36,624 nt of DNA from Nostoc sp. WHI. Lineage in GTDB: Bacteria > Cyanobacteriota > Cyanobacteriia > Cyanobacteriales > Nostocaceae. The stretch lies in the NCBI RefSeq assembly GCF_015714725.1, contig NZ_WBKM01000329.1, positions 1 to 36,624 on the forward strand, written 5' to 3'. Under the pieces are notes generated by a model. The model ran no database searches. It was not told the origin of the DNA and worked only from the letters and a program-made list of their open reading frames with translations. Each line of letters opens with the position of its first letter. Position 1 is the first letter of the stretch. A program made the position numbers and the translations under genes. Shown one piece after another: positions 9,708-17,308 of this stretch.

Positions 9708-9785
9708 AACTAAAGCGGATATCTAAATAGTAGATGCACCTTAATTAAATCATGGCCCTCAGCCTTTGGCTGGGGGCTTTCTTTA
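9708..9785. repeat. Terminator-like direct repeat, copy 1
   Basis: AACTAAAGCGG..GTAGATGCACC..CCCTCAGCCTTTGGCTGGGGGCTTTCTTT. The CCCTCAGCC/GGCTGGGGG hairpin followed by a T-rich tract looks like an intrinsic terminator. A near copy lies at 10190-10266, in the same orientation, about 480 bp away, so a segment has been duplicated or a repeat inserted twice. Confidence 0.5.
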
Positions 9786-9789
9786 TTGC

Positions 9790-10122
9790 TTAGGACTTAC
9801 GCAGAAGAGATGCCCCAACACCCTTAAAAAGGGGGCTTTTAAGATTCCCCTGCTTAAAAAGCTACGGTGTACACACAAGTCCTAAAAACCTAACTTGATA
9901 AGGCTTTCCTCGTTCCTGGGCTGCCGCCTGGGAACGTATTCGTTGAATCTCTGGCTCAATGTCTGACTGGAGGGAGCAGCCCCTAATCAGTCATTCCCAT
10001 GCAGAGCATGGGAACGAGAGAATAATGAGAAATCGAGCTTTTTTCGACTTGTGTGTACACCGTAGGCTTAAAAAGGGGGGCTAGGGGAGATTAAGCTTTC
10101 AAGTTTTCAGTGCGTAAGTCCT
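9790..10122. repeat. Composite inverted-repeat element
   Basis: The outer ends are TAGGACTTACGCA (about 9791) and TGCGTAAGTCCT (about 10111), the same termini as the element at 9551. Nested inside are TACGGTGTACACACAAGTC (about 9864) and its inverse GACTTGTGTGTACACCGTA (about 10048). The centre holds GTTCCTGGGCTGCCGCCTGGGAAC and TTCCCATGCAGAGCATGGGAA palindromes. It looks like one MITE inserted into another. No coding frame is supported. Confidence 0.55.
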
Positions 10123-10189
10123 GTTGCTGATAACTTTTAATTTGGATAAAGGTTTTTTTACAAAATCGGATTTGCCCGGATATAACAAC

Positions 10190-10266
10190 AACTAAAGTGG
10201 ATTAATAAATGGTAGATGCACCCTAATAAATTACAGCCCTCAACTTTAAGCTGGGGGCTTTTATTA
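10190..10266. repeat. Terminator-like direct repeat, copy 2
   Basis: AACTAAAGTGG..GTAGATGCACCC..AGCCCTCAACTTTAAGCTGGGGGCTTTTATT closely matches 9708-9785. The hairpin overlaps the end of the ExoD-family gene and could act as a bidirectional terminator for it. Confidence 0.5.
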
Positions 10267-10896
10267 TCTAAATATAGATGGCAGCAAACTGGGAGCTAAC
10301 CACAGTGCATAACCAATAAATCCAAATAACAAGGTAATTAGGGCAGTAATGATGTAGCTGATGCAAATTAATAAACCATCAGATTCGATGGTGGCAACAG
10401 TCAAAAGTAAAATACCTACAGTAGGGATAGGATTTGTAAATGGAATTGGTGATATTAGTAATAGTGTTAACCAAGAGATACAAAGCCCATTAATTCGCCA
10501 AATCAAAGGATTATCGGCTATTTTTGCAAACCGGGGACGGGCAATTTTCTGCAACACTTTGGTAATACGTCCCAAGTTTTGCAAAAGCAACTGGGTAAAG
10601 GCACGAGGAAATTTGTAGTTAGCGATTCTTTTCGGTAGCCAAGGCGATCGCTTACCCAAAACCATCTGTACTGATAATATTAAACAAGCACCACCAAAAG
10701 GGCCAGTTAATCCCGGTGGCATCGGAAATAAAAAGGGCAATACTAATAACGCAATTACCAGGCTAAACCCCCGTTCCGAGGTTTCCGCCAGAATATCACC
10801 TAGAGTTAGCGGCTGTTCAGCTAGGCGCTCCAATAACAACTTTATATCTTGAGAAAATCTCAGATGCATTTTGCATGAGTTGATGCGAGTTCCCAC
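10264..10896 (-). CDS. ExoD-family integral membrane protein
   Basis: A 210-residue protein with the ExoD signature: LAEQPLTLGDILAETSERGFSLVIALLVLPFLFPMPPG, then PFGGACLILSVQMVLGKRSPWLPKRI, and three or four membrane segments towards the C-terminus. The family was named from a rhizobial exopolysaccharide mutant; its molecular role is unsettled. An internal ATG at 10869 (MHLRFSQDIK) gives a 201-residue form closer to family starts and may be the true start. Downstream of the lipid kinase gene on the same strand, with 33 bp between, it is probably cotranscribed with it. Confidence 0.85.
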   Translation of the reverse strand: MGTRINSCKMHLRFSQDIKLLLERLAEQPLTLGDILAETSERGFSLVIALLVLPFLFPMPPGLTGPFGGACLILSVQMVLGKRSPWLPKRIANYKFPRAFTQLLLQNLGRITKVLQKIARPRFAKIADNPLIWRINGLCISWLTLLLISPIPFTNPIPTVGILLLTVATIESDGLLICISYIITALITLLFGFIGYALWLAPSLLPSIFR

Positions 10897-10929
10897 ATTT
10901 CTAGCAGAGGGAGATTAACAATTCAAAAT

Positions 10930-11814
10930 TTAACTTTTAATTTCTGGAGGTACTAAAACAGCTATAGCTTTAGGTATAACCCGAAAATGGGCAGGTGTAT
11001 AGGTAGTAATTTCACCATCTGTATTTATTGGGCGCGGTTTACGAGTATACACCTCTATTTCTTGACCTTGAAGGGAGCGTACACTTTGCCAATGTATATG
11101 TCGCCCTTTTCGCATCGCTGGGAGTAATAGTATAATCTGCCACCAATGTTTAATCTCTAAGCTATAAAGATCCAGCCTTTGGTCATCGATTCTGGCATCG
11201 TCAGCCACTGCCATACCACCGCCATAATAGCGGCCATTACCCACAGCAATTTGCACCGTTTTCACGCAAACCGATTTACTGTTGATTACAATGTCTGCAC
11301 TAAAAGGTCGAGCTTCCCAAATTACTTGCAATGCGGTGGCGGCGTAAGCGAATATTCCCCAACGGCGTTTGACTTCTTTAGTCAGTCGCTGGGTAATTTT
11401 TACACTCAATCCCAGACTGGCAACGTTAAAAAAGTGCTTGCCGTTCACCCAACCCAAGTCGATGCGTCGCAAATCTCCATAGGCAATAATTTTGCAAGCT
11501 TCGCTGAGGGAATTCGGGATTCCCAAAGTCCTCGCTAGGTCATTGGCAGTTCCCAAAGGCAAGATTCCCAAGGGTAACTGAGTATCAACTAAAGCATCTA
11601 CTGCGGCGTTGAGAGTCCCATCTCCTCCACCAATGATCACTAAGTCAATTTGATGTTGGTAGCGAAGTATGACTTCAGAAAGATGTTTGGGGTCTTCTGT
11701 AGATTCCTCGATTAAATCAAAGCCGAGGATCTCTAAATAATGAATCGCTTCCGACAAATTCTTTTGCCCTTGGCGAGCATGAGGATTTACTAACAGGAGT
11801 GCGCGGGAACTCAT
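10930..11814 (-). CDS. YegS/DgkB-type lipid (diacylglycerol) kinase
   Basis: A 294-residue DAGK-catalytic family member that phosphorylates a lipid such as diacylglycerol with ATP at the inner membrane face. Visible are the N-terminal RALLLVNPHARQG, the nucleotide-binding GGGDGTLN near residues 61-68, and LPLGTANDLARTLGIP, the second signature. GNGRYYGGGMAVADDARIDDQRLDLY marks the C-terminal beta-sandwich. It lies just upstream of the ExoD-family gene. Confidence 0.9.
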   Translation of the reverse strand: MSSRALLLVNPHARQGQKNLSEAIHYLEILGFDLIEESTEDPKHLSEVILRYQHQIDLVIIGGGDGTLNAAVDALVDTQLPLGILPLGTANDLARTLGIPNSLSEACKIIAYGDLRRIDLGWVNGKHFFNVASLGLSVKITQRLTKEVKRRWGIFAYAATALQVIWEARPFSADIVINSKSVCVKTVQIAVGNGRYYGGGMAVADDARIDDQRLDLYSLEIKHWWQIILLLPAMRKGRHIHWQSVRSLQGQEIEVYTRKPRPINTDGEITTYTPAHFRVIPKAIAVLVPPEIKS

Positions 11815-12110
11815 GGGTAGTACCTTTTGTAGTTGATATGTTTAATTATCTGCATCCATGTACTCTGCTTGAAATTAATTATAAAAAAGTGTTTAAAATG
11901 ACTGTGATTTAGGTATTCTTATTTTTAACAGTTGGATTTATTCCAATATTATACTGCCAATAAAAAGGAAGATTTTTAATTAGTTATAGATACATATTTG
12001 GATATTAGATTTGTATAATAGATACTATTAATAGTTAAAACTTAAAACACATTTAATTTTATATGTCAACTCTTGCTGTGACAGTGCGAAGCAATGAGTT
12101 TTATCTAAAA

Positions 12111-12401
12111 CTACTTCTCTTTAATAGTGACTAATCCATGTATGCCTAGCGCTGCGATCGCACCTCCTAACAATCCCCAAGTACCATCGGCAAATACATT
12201 GATCCGATGAATGTAGGTGCGATGATAGGCATACTCTAATTGTCTATCATTAACTTTTCCTACCTCTACCAGGTTTTCCACATTTTTTTCAGCTTTGATC
12301 AGTGCGGCATAATCTAGATTAAACCAATACGACGATACTCCCACCACGGACAACCCTGGAAAAACCAAGGTAATTAAGAGAATTGCTATACGTAGGTTCA
12401 T
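12111..12401 (-). CDS. Hypothetical two-segment membrane protein
   Basis: A 96-residue protein. A hydrophobic N-terminal segment (IAILLITLVFPGLSVVGVSSYWF) and a hydrophobic C-terminal one (WGLLGGAIAALGIHGLVTI) flank a charged middle (NLVEVGKVNDRQLEYAYHRTYIHRINVFAD). It is unrecognised. The roughly 295 bp between it and the lipid kinase gene is AT-rich and has no gene or clear regulatory signal. Confidence 0.5.
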   Translation of the reverse strand: MNLRIAILLITLVFPGLSVVGVSSYWFNLDYAALIKAEKNVENLVEVGKVNDRQLEYAYHRTYIHRINVFADGTWGLLGGAIAALGIHGLVTIKEK

Positions 12402-12601
12402 ACATTGCGTAATTCGTAATTAAGTTTTAGCAAGGATTTCAGACATTACAAATGGGTAGCTTATTTATGCCGGACTGTACTAGAATCCTTTTGTTACAAC
12501 TTGGCAGAGTAATTTGATTATGCGTTGGAATGGGTAAATTAATCAGATTTTGGGAATAATCTTCATAGTGGTTGAAAGCTCGTTTTGGTTAGGCTCACAC
12601 T

Positions 12602-13807
12602 ATGAGAGGGCGATTTATAGGAAAAAAGAAGATTGTTTGCTGTTTATGTATTGTATTTTGCTGCATTTTGTGGGTCTGTTTGGTATTAACACCAGTACAC
12701 GCAACATCCACAGAGTCTATTGATACTCTGCGACAACAGCAGCAACAAATGAACCAGCAGCGTCAGAGTGTGCTTAACGATCGCGATCGCTTAACTAATC
12801 TCCAACAAGATGCCCAAAAACATCTCACTGGTTTAAAGCAAAATCTGCAAACCACTGATAGCTATATTCAAGAGAGCGAATCACGATTACAACTCGCCAC
12901 CCAACGCCTCCAGCAATTGGAAACTGATTTAGCTGTGGCAGAACGTTTATATGAAGATCGTCAGATAGCAACAGTAGCACGATTGCGTTATCTCCAGCGA
13001 TCGCCAGCTTCTGTTGGATGGGCGGTTTTGCTCCAAAGTCAAAATATCAGCGACTTTATCAGCCGCCGTCATCAGTTGAAGTTAGTTTATCAAGCAGACC
13101 AGCAAATTTTGCTCAAACTCAACGAACAAGCCAGCCTGATAAATAAACAAAAAACCGAAGTAGAACACCAAAAAAACGAAATCGCCTTGATTCGTGAGCA
13201 ACTGCTGGCACAAAAAGCTGATTATCAAGCACAAGCGCAGTCACAATCAGAATTGATTCAACGCCTCAATAGCGATCGCCTCGCCCTAGAAGCAGCGCAA
13301 AATCAACTAGAGACAGATTCCAAAAATTTAGAAGTCTTGATTCAGCAAAAAGTAGCAGAAGCCAGAGCCACAGAAGAGGCGCAAGCAAAAACCAACAGCC
13401 GGACAAGTGTGATCATTCGGGGAACTGGTGTAATGGCATATCCTAGCGATGCTCCTACTAGCAGTCCTTTCGGCTGGCGGATGCATCCAGTCCTCGGCTA
13501 TCAACGGTTTCACGCAGGTATGGATTTTGCCGCTAGCTATGGTAGTACAATTCGGGCAGCCGATTCGGGAACAGTAATTTTTGCTGGATGGTATGGTGGT
13601 TATGGCAGAGCGGTAATTATCGACCACGGCAACGGCATTACTACACTGTACGGACATTCCAGCGAGTTGTATGTTGCCGATGGACAAGCAGTTGAACGAG
13701 GACAAGCGATCGCTGCTGTCGGTTCTACAGGTTTATCGACTGGCCCCCACCTCCACTTTGAGGTGCGTCGAGATGGCACACCCGTCAACCCCGGCGATTA
13801 TCTTTAA
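12602..13807 (+). CDS. M23/LytM peptidase with coiled coil (EnvC/NlpD-like murein hydrolase)
   Basis: A 401-residue secreted protein. A signal/anchor occupies residues 7-35 (KKIVCCLCIVFCCILWVCLVL). A long Gln-rich coiled coil covers about 40-260, and a LytM domain covers about 285-400. The zinc-site residues are all present: H304xxxD308 in FHAGMD, H352 in YGHSS and H383xH385 in GPHLHFE, so it should be an active peptidoglycan endopeptidase rather than a degenerate activator. The coiled coil plus LytM layout matches EnvC-type proteins of cell division. The gene ends 58 bp before the tRNA-Arg gene that serves as the CAST target. Confidence 0.9.
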   Translation: MRGRFIGKKKIVCCLCIVFCCILWVCLVLTPVHATSTESIDTLRQQQQQMNQQRQSVLNDRDRLTNLQQDAQKHLTGLKQNLQTTDSYIQESESRLQLATQRLQQLETDLAVAERLYEDRQIATVARLRYLQRSPASVGWAVLLQSQNISDFISRRHQLKLVYQADQQILLKLNEQASLINKQKTEVEHQKNEIALIREQLLAQKADYQAQAQSQSELIQRLNSDRLALEAAQNQLETDSKNLEVLIQQKVAEARATEEAQAKTNSRTSVIIRGTGVMAYPSDAPTSSPFGWRMHPVLGYQRFHAGMDFAASYGSTIRAADSGTVIFAGWYGGYGRAVIIDHGNGITTLYGHSSELYVADGQAVERGQAIAAVGSTGLSTGPHLHFEVRRDGTPVNPGDYL

Positions 13808-13847
13808 CTCAAAAACCACTAACCAGCAAATTTGATCACAGATATGC

Positions 13848-13853
13848 TATAAT
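13848..13853 (+). promoter_or_regulatory. -10 box of tRNA-Arg promoter
   Basis: TATAAT lies 12 bases before the tRNA 5' end, a good -10 position. No convincing -35 was found at the right spacing, so only the -10 is marked. Confidence 0.45.
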
Positions 13854-13865
13854 TAGCAAGAGCAA

Positions 13866-13938
13866 GGGCGCGTAGCTCAGTGGATAGAGCAACAGATTCC
13901 GGTTCTGTGGGTCGGGGGTTCAAATCCCTCCGCGCTCG
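13866..13938 (+). tRNA. tRNA-Arg (CCG)
   Basis: A 73-base cloverleaf. The acceptor GGGCGCG pairs with CGCGCTC (one G-U), the D stem GCTC pairs with GAGC, and the anticodon stem ACAGA pairs with TCTGT around the loop TTCCGGT. This gives anticodon CCG, reading CGG. The T arm is GGGGG TTCAAAT CCCTC and the discriminator is G. CCA is not encoded. The D-arm to anticodon-loop region (13883-13899) is the protospacer of the CAST homing guide. The insertion leaves the tRNA intact, with the target duplication starting 3 bases past its 3' end. Confidence 0.97.
13880..13899 (+). other. CAST target site: PAM plus protospacer in tRNA-Arg
   Basis: GTG at 13880-13882 fits the GTN PAM of Cas12k. It is followed by the 17-base protospacer GATAGAGCAACAGATTC (13883-13899), identical to the delocalised spacer of this element (read on the minus strand at 14150-14134). 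The match stops at the next base (C in the tRNA, T in the spacer). From the PAM to the first base of the element is 63 bp, in the window known for V-K transposition. Confidence 0.93.
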
Positions 13939-13940
13939 TT

Positions 13941-13945
13941 TTATG
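13941..13945 (+). repeat. Target-site duplication, left copy
   Basis: TTATG immediately precedes the left terminus TGTCG. The same five bases follow the right terminus at 34592-34596. A 5-bp duplication is the standard for Tn7-like transposition and fixes the element ends to the base. Confidence 0.95.
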
Positions 13946-14026
13946 TGTCGATTGCCAAATTATTTGTCTGCGTTGACAGATTAATGTCCATGTTGCCAAA
14001 TTATTGTCCGCGTTGACAAATTGTAT
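13946..14026 (+). repeat. CAST left end with TnsB-binding-type repeats
   Basis: Four closely spaced repeats of the form TTGnCAnATTAnTGTC occur. They are at 13946-13968 (terminal, TGTCGATTGCCAAATTATTTGTC as two parts), 13972-13989 (GTTGACAGATTAATGTCC), 13992-14009 (GTTGCCAAATTATTGTCC) and about 14012-14024 (GTTGACAAATTGT, partial). The 20-bp period matches the crowded left ends of V-K CASTs. These are expected TnsB sites, inferred from similarity and not proven. Confidence 0.85.
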
Positions 14027-14133
14027 ATCATTACAACACCCTGCCATACATACAGTATGGCAGAACTATTCTTTTTTTATAGGGTAATTAATCAGTTTCA
14101 ATATTAGAGCTAAAATCAAGCTCTTCAAACAAA

Positions 14134-14187
14134 GAATCTGTTGCTCTATCCTTTCAACCCACCTAAAAAGTGTTTGCTATGAACACT
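14134..14187 (-). CRISPR. Delocalised CRISPR repeat-spacer (tRNA-Arg homing guide)
   Basis: Read on the minus strand, the repeat 3' end GGTGGGTTGAAAG (finishing at 14151) is followed by the spacer GATAGAGCAACAGATTC (14150-14134), a 17-base perfect match to the tRNA-Arg gene 235-250 bp away. The 5' part of the repeat has diverged from the array repeat but keeps a hairpin, AGTGTT/AACACT (14169-14187). Short delocalised guides against tRNA genes are the known homing device of V-K CASTs; this one predicts exactly the insertion observed. Confidence 0.92.
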
Positions 14188-14259
14188 GGAAAAATTCCAA
14201 AACTCAATAAAGCTTTTAATGTACTAGGACATACCCATTGACAGCGAAAGTCGTAGCGA

Positions 14260-14443
14260 CTTTCAACCCGCCTCTCGCTGGGAGGGGTGTTGAAACAACC
14301 TTGCACTGCAATCAATTTTACTGTTGCAGCATCTTTCAACCCGCCTCTCGCTGGGAGGGGTGTTGAAACATTTTGATAGCCACCAAACACTATTTACAGA
14401 ATCCTTCTTTCAACCCGCCTCTAGCTGGGAGGGGTGTTGAAAC
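14260..14443 (-). CRISPR. Type V-K CRISPR array, three repeats
   Basis: Three 37-bp repeats at 14260-14296, 14333-14369 and 14407-14443 read GTTTCAACACCCCTCC..GGCGGGTTGAAAG on the minus strand. The spacers between them are 36 and 37 bp (14297-14332, 14370-14406). A third spacer follows the last repeat, about 14223-14259. The repeat nearest the tracrRNA differs from the other two by one base (CTAGC for CTCGC in plus-strand reading). There are no adaptation genes in the element, as is normal for V-K. I recognise no spacer target within the window other than that of the delocalised guide. Confidence 0.95.
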
Positions 14444-14587
14444 TCTGCGCTTCAAACCCCTGATTTACCAATAGTTGTGAAGGCATTTTTGTCACGTCTC
14501 CCAAAATCGCCCGTCAATTAATACTTAAAAAAGTAAATCAACTGACACATTAAAGGCTATAAACCTTATTAAACAAGCGATTTAAAG

Positions 14588-14635
14588 TTTTGGCAGGAGT
14601 CCCAGGGAAATTGCCCCCGCTTTACCATGCCAAAA
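14588..14635 (-). terminator. Inverted repeat after the tracrRNA
   Basis: TTTTGGCA (14588-14595) and TGCCAAAA (14628-14635) form an 8-bp perfect stem just past the anti-repeat. The T-tract after it is weak. It could end the tracrRNA transcript, protect its 3' end or mark a processing site between tracrRNA and array. The roughly 140 bp between here and the first array repeat holds only short AT-rich dyads and no gene. Confidence 0.35.
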
Positions 14636-14639
14636 AATA

Positions 14640-14866
14640 ATTAAGGTGGGTTCCTCCTTGGTCGGAGGTGATTCAGTAGCCACCACTGCGGTAAACCCGC
14701 ACCTCTATTACTGGGGGCGCACCTTATTCCTGTCCACAAGGGACAGCAGCATCAAGGTGGGCAGCTACCAGGGTCAGAAAGCAAGACTGTTTAACAGCAG
14801 TCAAACTAACCCAAATTTACACAGCACAGAGGCTTATAACAAGCATGAACTGCGGCGCTGTTGAAT
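14640..14866 (-). ncRNA. tracrRNA of the type V-K CAST
   Basis: The minus strand from 14862 reads AACAGCGCCGCAGTTCATGC, then GCCTCTG, GGGTTAGTTTGACTG..CAGTCTTGCTTTCTGACCC, TGGTAGCTGCCCACC, TGATGCTGCTGTCC..GGACAG, AGGTGCG and GGCTACTGAATCACCTCCGA. This is the block order of the ShCAST tracrRNA. It ends in the anti-repeat AACCCACCTT (14652-14643), which pairs with the repeat 3' part. It lies between cas12k and the array on the same strand. The 5' and 3' ends are estimates from similarity. Together with the crRNA it forms the Cas12k guide. Confidence 0.93.
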
Positions 14867-14872
14867 TTTCTT

Positions 14873-14903
14873 ATTTTATTATCAAGGTTCGGTGTTTTGT
14901 CAA
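14873..14903 (-). promoter_or_regulatory. Candidate tracrRNA promoter
   Basis: TTGACA (14903-14898 on the minus strand, directly after the cas12k stop) is followed by TAATAA at 16-bp spacing or TAAAAT at 19 bp. The estimated tracrRNA start lies about 10 bases past TAAAAT. The -35 match is perfect and the -10 is approximate. Confidence 0.4.
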
Positions 14904-16811
14904 TCAGTTTATTTTGCGAGAATGGTAAGCTGCGATCGCTAATTCTTTCGCTTTCTCTTGTGGACTACCTCGAATTGGCTGTTTTGACTGCTCTATAACA
15001 ATTCCAGCTTTAACAGATGACGAGTGAATATTTGCCATCAATCTGCCATAACTCCATTGATGAACGCTAACTCGGTACTGTTTGGCATACTGTTTTTGAA
15101 CTTCTATTAAGTCTGATTTTTGTTCAGCTTTGGCTTGAACCTCACTTTGAACTTGCTCTCGCATATTGTCTAATTTGGGTAGAACAATACTTCCAGCAGA
15201 GTATGTTTGGGCGATCGCAATAATCTCTTTCGCTAGTAATCTGTCTATATATTCCCCTAACTCCGATTCTCCAAACTGATTTGGTGCAGCAAGCGTTTGA
15301 GCTATTTGGCGTTGGTGGGATAAAAAATGCTTTTGCTGTCGCTGTCGATTTAGCAGTTTGTAATTATCACCCAGTAGTTGTCTGATGCTGCGATAGGTAA
15401 TTACTTGACCTGTAGCACCGTCTACTACCGCTAGCGTTGTAGGCTTTTCTAAGCCGAGGCTAACTCCAACAAGAATATGAGATTGTCCTTTATATAAAGT
15501 TTTAGTGGGGCGAGGAAAAGGGTTATTAATTCTGTCTAAGGTGGAATTTTTCCGTTTTATGTGGGCTTGCTGTTTTTCATTAAGGTCGCCTTTGGCTTTT
15601 GTATTAGTGATAATTTTAGCGATTTCTTCAGCTTTCTCTTCCCTCACTTGATTGGTTCCTTCAGCAGTCCATAGGCGGGTATCTACAGAACAGTAGAGGG
15701 TTAAGCGATTAACATTCCAAGGATCGCCTTTGCCTTCTTCTTCTTGCCAAGCAATACGCCCACTACGCAGGGTGAACAGGCTACTGGAGTGTTGATTTTT
15801 GCTATTTTTCTTAATTTGTTGATCTTCTAGGAAACGTTGAAACCAGTGAAGTTGGCGAGAATCACAATACACTTGAAAACTATGCTCACTCAAACCGTTG
15901 AATTTTACACAGATACGCCCAAACTGGTTTTTAAACCAAGTTATGTCTTCGTTGCTTTCGTAAGCTACCGGAAAAGGTACTTTGCTAAATTGCCTTAAAA
16001 GACTGTCTTGCCAAGATTTCGCCTCGGCTTCATTTATTGGAACGTTATGAGTGGCAACGAAAATAGTTTCTAACCATTTGGCAGCAGTTAAATCTCGACC
16101 TTTGGGAATTCGTGTTTCTAGCTGCTCTCTGAGGCGTTCAATCTGAATTTCAAGTTTACGGCGACGTTGAGCAAATTTTTTAGCGTCTTCCTCTTTATGG
16201 TTGATTTTGCAACCATTTTTGAGTAAATAGCTGATGGCGCAACGAGTTAAGTTATCTTCTGTGTTGCGGTAATTCTCAAATAAATTCTTTGATAAACTGT
16301 TGCTATCTGAATTTTGAGCTTTTTTGCGCTTTTTGGCTTTTTTCCCATTCGTTGATTGAGTTTCAGCAGTATTAAGGGAAGCAAATTCAGCCAAAATTTC
16401 AGCAGCTTTAGTGCGAAGACTATCTAAGCTGACACCACTACTTTCTACCAATTCAACATCACTGTTGAGCATTTCCAACCAGCGAATTTTGCCTTCTAGT
16501 TGGAACTGCGATCGCTTCATTAGCGCAAACCATGATTTATATATGTAATTCACCAATGCGATCGCACTCGCGTAAAACCGTGCAGGCTGACCGATAAAGC
16601 GAGGGTCAGTTTTCAAAGGTTCGTAGAGTTCTTTGACAATACTAGTGGGGTGTTTGCCCTTTTGTCGCCAAGTCTCAAACTCTGGGTGTTGACTTACCTG
16701 ACGTAGTAGTTCATTAATCAGTGGCGTATTTAGCTCTGCCATCAACTTCCATAGTTGGTGGCGTGATGATTCTGAGGCTACAAGACGACACTGAATAGTG
16801 ATTTGGCTCAT
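14904..16811 (-). CDS. cas12k: Cas12k, RNA-guided target selector of the CAST
   Basis: A 635-residue protein, full length for the family (about 630-640). It is a naturally nuclease-dead type V effector that binds crRNA/tracrRNA and a GTN-flanked target and recruits the TniQ/TnsC transposition complex. Family landmarks are the N-terminus MSQITIQCRLVASESSRHQLW, the ETRIPKGRDLTAAKWLETIF segment, and the RuvC-like region beginning LVGVSLGLEKPTTLAVVDGATG, where active nucleases would carry a catalytic Asp. A basic patch, NGKKAKKRKKAQN, lies near residues 155-167. It is transcribed towards the tracrRNA and away from the MerR-type regulator. No frameshift or stop interrupts it. Confidence 0.97.
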   Translation of the reverse strand: MSQITIQCRLVASESSRHQLWKLMAELNTPLINELLRQVSQHPEFETWRQKGKHPTSIVKELYEPLKTDPRFIGQPARFYASAIALVNYIYKSWFALMKRSQFQLEGKIRWLEMLNSDVELVESSGVSLDSLRTKAAEILAEFASLNTAETQSTNGKKAKKRKKAQNSDSNSLSKNLFENYRNTEDNLTRCAISYLLKNGCKINHKEEDAKKFAQRRRKLEIQIERLREQLETRIPKGRDLTAAKWLETIFVATHNVPINEAEAKSWQDSLLRQFSKVPFPVAYESNEDITWFKNQFGRICVKFNGLSEHSFQVYCDSRQLHWFQRFLEDQQIKKNSKNQHSSSLFTLRSGRIAWQEEEGKGDPWNVNRLTLYCSVDTRLWTAEGTNQVREEKAEEIAKIITNTKAKGDLNEKQQAHIKRKNSTLDRINNPFPRPTKTLYKGQSHILVGVSLGLEKPTTLAVVDGATGQVITYRSIRQLLGDNYKLLNRQRQQKHFLSHQRQIAQTLAAPNQFGESELGEYIDRLLAKEIIAIAQTYSAGSIVLPKLDNMREQVQSEVQAKAEQKSDLIEVQKQYAKQYRVSVHQWSYGRLMANIHSSSVKAGIVIEQSKQPIRGSPQEKAKELAIAAYHSRKIN

Positions 16812-16879
16812 CGGTTTAAAACAATATTGTCTAATACTAACATTTTTGTCTTAAACAAGTCTTCTGTAAAATAAATTGT
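16812..16879. promoter_or_regulatory. Divergent cas12k/regulator control region
   Basis: These 68 bases separate the two divergent start codons. They contain the perfect 10-bp dyad ACAATATTGT at 16821-16830, next to the cas12k start, and AT-rich candidate -10 boxes such as TAGTAT on the minus strand. CvkR-type repressors bind dyads in this region in related elements, so the dyad is a candidate operator. I do not see the exact ACATnATGT-type dyad I recall for the Nostoc protein. Confidence 0.4.
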
Positions 16880-17308
16880 ATGCAGGAGACATTTTTTACA
16901 AGCAAGGAAGCTGCTGAAATCACAGGCTGCACCCTTCGTCAGCTACAGTATTGGCGAGAGAGAGGGGTGATTGTTCCTGTAATCAGTGATACTGGAACAG
17001 GACGTAGTATTTATTACTCAAAGTCTAATTTGCTGGAATTGGCTGCAATGTCATATTGGCTATCTGTGGGGTTAAGTTTTGACATAGCCAGCACCACGCT
17101 GAAAAAGCTGAAAGACCAAGAACCGGAGTTATTTACTTCAGGTAAAGGTAAGCGGTTTATGTTGTTGTCCCAAGCACAGGAGCGTTCGCTTGAGCTTATG
17201 GAGTTTGACAGAAAAAAGGCGATCGCATCTTTGGATGCAGGTAAGCCTGTAATTCCGGTGTGGTTGGACGAGATTTATCAGAGGTTGGCGGTTAAATTGG
17301 ACAAGTAA
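16880..17308 (+). CDS. cvkR: MerR-family regulator of the CAST (CvkR-like)
   Basis: A 142-residue protein with an N-terminal MerR winged helix: TSKEAAEITGCTLRQLQYWRERGVI (residues 7-31), then the wing TGTGRSIYYSKSNLLEL. The C-terminal half is a helical dimerisation part without the Cys residues of metal sensors. V-K CASTs commonly encode such a regulator divergently from cas12k. The Nostoc PCC 7120 homologue, CvkR, represses cas12k and the tracrRNA. Position, length and fold agree. Its stop is 25 bp before hsdR, so read-through into the R-M operon is possible. Confidence 0.85.
   Translation: MQETFFTSKEAAEITGCTLRQLQYWRERGVIVPVISDTGTGRSIYYSKSNLLELAAMSYWLSVGLSFDIASTTLKKLKDQEPELFTSGKGKRFMLLSQAQERSLELMEFDRKKAIASLDAGKPVIPVWLDEIYQRLAVKLDK

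Noticed and set aside
14163..14390. Minus-strand frame of 75 codons across the CRISPR array
   Set aside because: It reads through repeats and spacers, with repeated peptide stretches caused by the repeats.
14646..14864. Plus-strand frame of 72 codons over the tracrRNA
   Set aside because: It lies on the opposite strand of a conserved structural RNA and its sequence is explained by tracrRNA helices; no protein features.
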